From Segatella copri (lineage in GTDB: Bacteria > Bacteroidota > Bacteroidia > Bacteroidales > Bacteroidaceae), in NCBI RefSeq assembly GCF_026015295.1, contig NZ_JAPDUW010000001.1, positions 1,550,001 through 1,614,000 on the forward strand: DNA of 64,000 nt. Direction: 5' to 3'. A program made the position numbers and the translations under genes. Below, piece after piece: positions 58,307 to 64,000 of the stretch. Below the pieces are notes generated by a model. The model did no database searches. It was given only the letters and a program-made list of their open reading frames with translations, and was not told the DNA's origin. Numbering within the stretch: the stretch's first letter is position 1; each line of letters starts with the position of its first letter.

Positions 58307-60394
58307 TTAGTACTCTATCTCATTATTCACCATCTTCTCTGTATCCCAAGGTGCAGGAGCACCGCCGAGATAACGATGGAACCAGTCGAGGTGCGCGTTG
58401 TAATAGAGCGGCATCGACTTCAGGTTGCTTGGCCAGTGACCATCATACTTCAAGACTATCAGTCGCGAAGGAATGTTTAGGGTCTGCAAAGCTGTGAAAT
58501 ACTGCAAACTCTGGGTATACGGTACACGATAGTCCAGCTCACCTGTCATCACGAGGGTTGGTGTTGAGAAGTTCTTGATGTATGAGGATGGTGACCACTT
58601 CTCGTAGAGATCGGAATTATAAGGCTGTCCCTCTAACTCAAAGTTAGGAAACCATACTTCCTCAGTACTGCCCCACATAGAGCGCAAGTCATATACGCCC
58701 ATCATGGAAGCCAGACACTTGAATCGCTTGGTATGTCCCTGCAGCCAGTTCATCATGTAACCGCCATACGACCATCCCATCGCTCCCATCCTCGTGGAGT
58801 CAACATATTCCAGAGTTGCCAACTTATCGGTAACCTTCATTACATCCTCGAATACCTTTCCGCCCCAGTCGCCAGAGATGGAACGGGTGAAAGCCTGACC
58901 ATATCCCGTAGAACCGTGAGGATTAGGATAAGCCACCACATAACCGGCAGCAGGATAAACCTGCCAGTCGCCACGGAAGGAATTCATCCACTGCATCTGT
59001 GGTCCGCCATGCACATTGATGATAAGCGGATATTTCTTGCTGGCATCAAAGTTGTGTGGCTTCACGATGAATACCTGTACCTTGTCGCCACCAGCACCCT
59101 CTACCCAGATACTCTCAGATGGACGGATATCCACTTCATCCTCCAACTGCTGGTTGAGGAAGGTAATCTGCTGTTCCTTGCCGCTGGCTACAGGAGTTCC
59201 ATTCCACTTCTTCATCTGCTGGCGATAGAGAGCCGATGGCTTGCCTGTCGTGCTATAGGTATAATATACCATACCCTTATTGTCGAAATCAAACTCCGAG
59301 ATGGCCTTGCCCGTCAATACCGGCGAGATGGTTTTTCTGGCTATATCGAGCTTGTAGAGCGGCTCAGCGCCCTGTACCTGACCGAGGAAGAAGATACTCT
59401 TGCTGTCGGGAGCCCATTTGTAATCATCTACCCAGTTGTCAAACTTCTCTGTCAGGATGGTAGACTTCTTTGCAGCCCGGTCGTAGATAGCAAGACGGAA
59501 GTGATCAGACTCATAACCAGGCACTTGCTGCAAGCGGTAAGCGATATACTTGCCGTCAGGCGAATAGGCTGGAGTACCATCCCAAGCCTTGTTCTCCTTC
59601 GTGATGCAGACCGGTTCTCCCCCATTCACAGATACCGTCCACAGGTCGGCATTGGTGCTAGCCTCCTGATGCTCATCATGATTGGATACGAAACAGATCT
59701 CCTTGCTGTCAGGAGAGAATTGATAGGTGATTCCACCCCCAACCACGAATATCAGCGAATAATTGCCCGGAGTCAGATCCTTGTAAGTCTTCGTCTGTGT
59801 ATCGAAAAGGATAAGGTGATTGCATCTGCCATCATTATAGCTCGTCCAATGACGGTAGAGCAACTTGTCGGCGATATGCGCCTGTACAGGTCCCTGCTCC
59901 TTTTTCTCCATCCGGGCCTTGTTAGCCTTGGCATCAGCTCCCAGGTCGGGATATACTTCTGCGGTAAAGGCAATGTATCGCTCATCCGGAGAGATGACAG
60001 GGCTACCGATACCCAACTCATAATCAGTTACCTGTTCCGTCTCGCAGGTAGTCAGATCCATGCAAAAGATTTGAGCCGTCCCTTTCTCATAATTAGTAAA
60101 GAAGATACTCTTTCCATCCTTGCTCCACACGGCAGAACTGCTCTTTCCATCCTCGGTAAGAGCCTTGGCGTGAGAGCCATCCGCATTCATGATGTAGATG
60201 TCGGAGCCAGACTTCTGGTTCTTCAGGTCAGAAGAACTGGCGGTATAGCAAACCGTCTTACCATCAGGCGAAAGGCTCACCGAAGAAACGCCCTTCACCC
60301 TGTACAAATCCTCGATGGTAAACGCCCTTTTCTGAGCGTTTGCCGAAAGCAGCGCCATCACGAGTGCTGCCGAAAACATCAATCTCTTGTTCAT
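58307..60394 (-). CDS. S9 family peptidase (dipeptidyl/acyl-aminoacyl peptidase type)
   Basis: 695 aa with a signal peptide (MNKRLMFSAALVMALLSANAQ). Beta-propeller with repeated SPDGK blades (for example VSLSPDGKTVCYT and AYSPDGKYIAYR). The hydrolase domain has GWSYGGYM (Ser), GELDYRVPY (Asp) and KYDGHWP (His). It removes dipeptides or blocked N-terminal residues in the periplasm. Smaller than the 850-aa relative at 6962. Monocistronic. Confidence 0.92.
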   Translation of the reverse strand: MNKRLMFSAALVMALLSANAQKRAFTIEDLYRVKGVSSVSLSPDGKTVCYTASSSDLKNQKSGSDIYIMNADGSHAKALTEDGKSSSAVWSKDGKSIFFTNYEKGTAQIFCMDLTTCETEQVTDYELGIGSPVISPDERYIAFTAEVYPDLGADAKANKARMEKKEQGPVQAHIADKLLYRHWTSYNDGRCNHLILFDTQTKTYKDLTPGNYSLIFVVGGGITYQFSPDSKEICFVSNHDEHQEASTNADLWTVSVNGGEPVCITKENKAWDGTPAYSPDGKYIAYRLQQVPGYESDHFRLAIYDRAAKKSTILTEKFDNWVDDYKWAPDSKSIFFLGQVQGAEPLYKLDIARKTISPVLTGKAISEFDFDNKGMVYYTYSTTGKPSALYRQQMKKWNGTPVASGKEQQITFLNQQLEDEVDIRPSESIWVEGAGGDKVQVFIVKPHNFDASKKYPLIINVHGGPQMQWMNSFRGDWQVYPAAGYVVAYPNPHGSTGYGQAFTRSISGDWGGKVFEDVMKVTDKLATLEYVDSTRMGAMGWSYGGYMMNWLQGHTKRFKCLASMMGVYDLRSMWGSTEEVWFPNFELEGQPYNSDLYEKWSPSSYIKNFSTPTLVMTGELDYRVPYTQSLQYFTALQTLNIPSRLIVLKYDGHWPSNLKSMPLYYNAHLDWFHRYLGGAPAPWDTEKMVNNEIEY

Positions 60395-60527
60395 ATAACC
60401 TATTAATATTTATATTTACGATGCAAAAATAGCAATTATTTTTGGATTTCCTGCAACCTTTTCTCTACTTTTATCGTCTAAGCTATAAATAACATTGATA
60501 ATAACATAAAAAAGAAAGGAAAAGACT

Positions 60528-60845
60528 ATGATTTTAAGTACCACTCCAACCATAGAAGGGCACCCTATCCGTGAATACCGTGGCGTAGTGACCGGCGAAA
60601 CCATCATCGGTACCAACTTTGTAAAGGATTTCTTTGCCAGTGTCCGTGATGTAATCGGCGGCAGAAGCGGTTCTTACGAAAGCACCCTCCGCGAGGCTAA
60701 GGATACAGCCCTCAGAGAGATGGCCGACCGTGCCGCATCCCTGGGCTGCAACGCCATCGTGGGCATCGACCTGGATTACGAAACCGTAGGAAAAAGCGGC
60801 TCCATGCTGATGGTAACATGCAGCGGAACGGCGGTGATTATCTAA
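60528..60845 (+). CDS. YbjQ/UPF0145 family protein
   Basis: 105 aa. UPF0145 signature: [20 protein letters not shown], then [22 protein letters not shown] and [15 protein letters not shown]. The family forms ring oligomers and may bind metals or nucleotides. Cytoplasmic; function unknown. Confidence 0.88.
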   Translation: MILSTTPTIEGHPIREYRGVVTGETIIGTNFVKDFFASVRDVIGGRSGSYESTLREAKDTALREMADRAASLGCNAIVGIDLDYETVGKSGSMLMVTCSGTAVII

Positions 60846-60884
60846 GTTCTGCGACTGTACAAAAGAACAAAACATGCTTGAAAT

Positions 60885-60921
60885 GGGGCGGTAACTGCCT
60901 TTAAAAACGAGTTACCGCCCC
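60885..60921 (+). terminator. Hairpin after the UPF0145 gene
   Basis: Perfect 12-bp arms GGGGCGGTAACT (60885-60896) and AGTTACCGCCCC (60910-60921). No T-run follows on the plus strand, so it may be a weak or bidirectional terminator. Confidence 0.55.
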
Positions 60922-60996
60922 TGTTCAGATATATTTTTATCTATATAGTGTGGTGACATACACCTGATGAAGGTCACCAACATTCTTCTATTTCAT

Positions 60997-62559
60997 TTAT
61001 TCTATCACCCAATCCTCTATACTTCGCTGGTTTTCCGAGAAGTTAATACCCACTTTCACAACCTTTCGCCCATCATCGGCAAAAGCCTTGGCATAGTTCT
61101 TATCGCTGATTTGCGCCATGGCGATGTCGGCAGACTTCTTATATTTCAACTCAAAGATAAAGATACTCTTATCCGTCTTGAGCACAAGGTCTATTCTTCC
61201 ATCCGAAGTGGTATGCTCCACCTTCACATCTTCGCCAAGCATGGTGAAGATGGTGAATATCACGGCTTGATAGTGACGCTCATTATTGTTGATAATCGTA
61301 TATGGGAACTTATCATAGAATGCCTTCAAATGAGGCATAAAGGCTCCCATGTCGTCATTGATGAGCACATTCTTTTTATAAGCATATACGATAGCATCAA
61401 GTTCGCCTACCTCTGAAGGGGTATAATATTGGCAAAGGCTTTCCGAAAAACCTTGTCTAACTTCTTGATTAGGAAAACTAAGGTAATACATACCTAACTG
61501 CTTGTCATATCCCTTAATCGTAAGATACCCACTTTGGAAAAGGACTGGCACAGGGTCAGTAATCGTCTCAGTAGGAACATCGAAGCGTTTAGCTCTAGCC
61601 CAGATATCATTTAAGTCCATCATATCCAAATTCTTCTGCTGCATCAGTTCTATCAGGAACGTAGGCGTACCAGATGTAAACCAATAGCTATTAAACTCCT
61701 TATCGTCCAAAGCATTGATAATGCTGTAAGGATTGAAGATATCCTCGCTATTGATACTGAAGTGGTAGCCATCATAATGCTGCTTGAGTTGCTGCAAGGT
61801 CTCCTCATAAGTGAGTCCATTATGCTCAGCCATCTCCTCGATTCCCTCATGGAAATACTGAGTCAATTCACTCTTGGTTATACCACAACAGCTACTGTAT
61901 TCATCCTTCAACGTGAGAATCTTGAGATTGTTCAATTCACTAAAGATGCTGAGCTGACTAAACTTGGAGATGCCTGTGATGAATACAAAGCGGATGTTTC
62001 CCTCTTGCTGCTTCAAGGGGCTGAAGAAATCTCGCATAATATTGCGGATGGTTTTCTGCAAGTCTTCGTCACTGACAGAATCATGCATTGGAGCATCATA
62101 TTCATCGATGAGAACAACTGCTTGTTTACCTGTTTGAGCAGCTGCTGCAAGCAAGATGTTCTTAAGACGACCTCCAAAAGACTTCTCATCTATTGGATTA
62201 ACTTTTAAACCATATTTTTTCTCTTCTACTTCTAGTATTCCGTTTAGAATTGAATATGTATTCTCCAAACTATAATATTTACCACAGCTCAGATCCAGGT
62301 GGATGACAGGATATGCCGTCCATTCCTTCTCCATCTGTTCAATGGCAAGGCCCTTAAACAGTTCTTTCTTACCCTCGAAATAAGCCTGGAGGGTAGATAC
62401 AAACAAGGATTTTCCGAATCGACGTGGGCGACTCAGAAAATGAAATTTGGCATAATGAGCCAACTGATAGACGATAGCCGTCTTGTCAGCATAGAAGTAA
62501 TTCCCCTTCACGATTTCGGAGAACGTTTGTATTCCCAAAGGATATCTCTTTGAAGCCAT
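60997..62559 (-). CDS. AAA-ATPase with C-terminal PD-(D/E)xK nuclease domain (DUF1703-like)
   Basis: 520 aa from the ATG at 62557-62559 (MASKRYPLGIQTF). The start at 62664 would cross the promoter. Walker A is SRPRRFGKSLFVSTL, Walker B QAVVLIDEYDAP, and the C-terminal nuclease motif GRIDLVLKTDKSIFIFELKYKK has Asp and ExK. Large paralogous families of this type occur in Bacteroidota, often with defence or mobile loci. A truncated relative is at 36182-36499. A TATCTTTG promoter is near 62586-62593 (minus). Confidence 0.88.
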   Translation of the reverse strand: MASKRYPLGIQTFSEIVKGNYFYADKTAIVYQLAHYAKFHFLSRPRRFGKSLFVSTLQAYFEGKKELFKGLAIEQMEKEWTAYPVIHLDLSCGKYYSLENTYSILNGILEVEEKKYGLKVNPIDEKSFGGRLKNILLAAAAQTGKQAVVLIDEYDAPMHDSVSDEDLQKTIRNIMRDFFSPLKQQEGNIRFVFITGISKFSQLSIFSELNNLKILTLKDEYSSCCGITKSELTQYFHEGIEEMAEHNGLTYEETLQQLKQHYDGYHFSINSEDIFNPYSIINALDDKEFNSYWFTSGTPTFLIELMQQKNLDMMDLNDIWARAKRFDVPTETITDPVPVLFQSGYLTIKGYDKQLGMYYLSFPNQEVRQGFSESLCQYYTPSEVGELDAIVYAYKKNVLINDDMGAFMPHLKAFYDKFPYTIINNNERHYQAVIFTIFTMLGEDVKVEHTTSDGRIDLVLKTDKSIFIFELKYKKSADIAMAQISDKNYAKAFADDGRKVVKVGINFSENQRSIEDWVIE

Positions 62560-62750
62560 AATCTTACTCTTAATAATTAATGTACAAAGATACAGATAAT
62601 ATTTCAGAAAACAAGCATTTTTCTGATTATTAACAATATATCTAAAGGAAAACGACCCGCACATTTGAGCATCGTTGAGAGGCTTGGCGGGTTCTCGTGC
62701 TGCAAAGATACGAATAATCTTTGATCATACAAACTTTTTAGAAGGAAAAT

Positions 62751-62783
62751 AGAAAAAGCAAAGTGGATTTCTTTGCTTTTTCT
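62751..62783 (-). terminator. Terminator of the hipA gene
   Basis: Arms AGAAAAAGCAAAG (62751-62763) and CTTTGCTTTTTCT (62771-62783), perfect over 13 bp, ending in TCTATTTT on the minus strand. Confidence 0.72.
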
Positions 62784-62802
62784 ATTTTAAATCAAATATC
62801 TT

Positions 62803-64000
62803 CTATCTCAGCAGATATTTCGCAACCAAATCTCTAAGCATCGACTCCGGAAGATTCGACAATCCCGTCTCTTGAATCGTAGCATATTCGGGCTTGTTCT
62901 TTCCGATAATAAACTTACACTCTCGCCCATCTATGCTTGCATACAAATGGAAGTTGCCTTTGTAAGCCTGCTCTATGCGAACATCAGTACAACTTTTGCC
63001 ATCTATCTCAAAAGAAGCAGAACTGTTGTCTTTATCCTCCAATCCCCATGATACGAGATGAGCATTTATCGCTGACTCTATGGAACTGATCCATCTGTCC
63101 TGAACCTCATTTCGCTTGGCTATGTCACGGAATTGCCGCAGAGAATCAGCTACTTCCCTAATGATTGCATCAGCACGCCGAATGCCATTGTCCTTGGCAA
63201 ACAGAATGGCATCATCGTAAGAAATATGATGCAGCTTAGACCTTACATACATACAATGACCCGTATTAGGTAAATAGCCTCCTGTATCTATAATATAAGT
63301 GAGGTCGTAGGCTGGTGACAAACGCCAAATCCCCGCCTCGTCCATCACAAAAGAGAAATTCTTTGTATGGTCATCCGTATTGTTGGAAAGTACATTGAAC
63401 ACAAGTCTGCGAAATACTTCCTGGCAATCTGTATCCGGCAAATGTAATTTTCTGCAGACAGCAATAAGTCCCTCATAGCTATCGGCTTCCGGAGAAATCG
63501 CAGCAAGGGTCTGCGTATGCAACTTTCTCTCACCATCACGATCGAAACGCTTCGTTATGAAATTCCTGTTTCCATCTATCTCATATAGTCGGGATGGCAT
63601 CATATCTATTCCCGACTTGATGGCCATCTCGTAATAGGTCATCTCTATCTCGGCAGAACTATATTTCGTATCGCCAAATTTCAATATGTAATAATCATAA
63701 TCCTGCAGCCCAGCCACCTGACCGCTTCGTATCTCCCCCGTAGTTTTATTGATGGCAATGATAGCCTTAGGTTGGCGTCCACCAGCCGATGTTCCCACCG
63801 TAAGCAAGGACTGCATCGTGATAGATTCCTCTGGCATGATATGGGCATTTTCACGCTCGATGAAAATGCGCTCAGCCAAGTCTGCCAACGACTTGACATC
63901 TATCATTTCAGCCTTATCCGTCTTTGCCACCTCTGGTAAGAATTCCAATGCACCCATGCCTCGCTTACCGATAAAAGAAAGTTTATCCAACGGAGTTATA
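62803..64000 (-). CDS. hipA: HipA-type Ser/Thr kinase toxin, partial (5' end beyond the window)
   Basis: At least 398 codons. The frame is open to the window edge. The upstream in-frame residues ITPLDKL precede the first listed TTG, so the true start lies outside. HipA features are KLSFIGKRGMGALEF, FITKRFDRDG, NNTDDHTKNFSF (catalytic Asp region) and LSPAYDLTY (Mg2+ Asp). About 70-100 N-terminal residues should be missing. HipA phosphorylates glutamyl-tRNA synthetase in E. coli and needs a HipB antitoxin, which would lie outside. Confidence 0.85.
   Translation of the reverse strand, partial: ITPLDKLSFIGKRGMGALEFLPEVAKTDKAEMIDVKSLADLAERIFIERENAHIMPEESITMQSLLTVGTSAGGRQPKAIIAINKTTGEIRSGQVAGLQDYDYYILKFGDTKYSSAEIEMTYYEMAIKSGIDMMPSRLYEIDGNRNFITKRFDRDGERKLHTQTLAAISPEADSYEGLIAVCRKLHLPDTDCQEVFRRLVFNVLSNNTDDHTKNFSFVMDEAGIWRLSPAYDLTYIIDTGGYLPNTGHCMYVRSKLHHISYDDAILFAKDNGIRRADAIIREVADSLRQFRDIAKRNEVQDRWISSIESAINAHLVSWGLEDKDNSSASFEIDGKSCTDVRIEQAYKGNFHLYASIDGRECKFIIGKNKPEYATIQETGLSNLPESMLRDLVAKYLLR

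Noticed and set aside
58733..60406. Long plus-strand frame of 557 codons
   Set aside because: Antisense to the S9 peptidase gene with a full catalytic triad; biased antisense codons explain the open frame.
1..64000. tRNA, rRNA, riboswitches and a glmS ribozyme
   Set aside because: No cloverleaf or T-loop sequence (GGTTCGAATC-type), rRNA segment or known riboswitch core was recognised by eye.

Overview
The window reads as a chromosomal segment of a gut Bacteroidota species of the Prevotella/Segatella type. The evidence is: promoters of the form TTTG-N19-20-TAnnTTTG, clearest before the genes starting at 17237 and 56076; starts without Shine-Dalgarno sequences; lipobox and signal-peptide secreted proteins; a glmS-purF-carA-carB run; and GPH-symporter sugar utilisation. 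No rRNA or tRNA gene was seen. Both ends cut genes: a lipoprotein at 1-74 and a HipA kinase at 62803-64000.

Region 1 (1-18.7 kb) is core genome. It holds a minus-strand run of mtaB, a YhcC-type radical SAM gene, a glycosyltransferase and a DUF4861 gene. After it come an MFS exporter, a large S9 peptidase, a metY/metB-type enzyme followed by a malY/patB-type C-S lyase, a Pif1-like helicase, a nitroreductase, umuC-umuD and a type II NADH dehydrogenase.

Region 2 (18.7-34.9 kb) is a LacI-regulated sugar or polyol cluster: repressor, GPH symporter, zinc polyol dehydrogenase, PfkB kinase, outer-membrane protein and VOC protein. It has two groups of three operator-like repeats. Next come a GH28 polygalacturonase, a GAF-type methionine sulfoxide reductase behind three 33-bp-phased repeats, a bcp-acetyltransferase-GlsB-HD run, a complete IS4-type insertion sequence with a 9-bp target duplication, carbonic anhydrase, a PHP phosphoesterase and yaaA.

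Region 3 (34.9-43.4 kb) is an AT-rich accessory island. It starts with a 22-23-nt degenerate repeat array around a nested palindrome, beside an HU-like/winged-helix gene. It then holds a decayed carB fragment, a predicted PD-(D/E)xK-like protein, a compact 453-aa Cas12-type RuvC effector with all catalytic residues, and a six-repeat CRISPR array. A putative tracrRNA lies in the array leader. Two secreted proteins and remnants of a type I restriction system (truncated hsdS, YhcG nuclease, DUF2442) follow. The carB 3' flank occurs on both sides of this island, intact at 43.3 kb and fossil at 36.6 kb, so the island probably entered or was duplicated at the carB terminus. This is the most novel part of the window.

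Region 4 (43.4-64 kb) returns to core genes: carB-carA-purF-glmS, a Wza-type export lipoprotein, pyruvate kinase, TPM-LemA, HU, a 29-aa basic protein, RNase G, an S9 peptidase, a YbjQ-like protein, an AAA-ATPase/nuclease and the HipA fragment.
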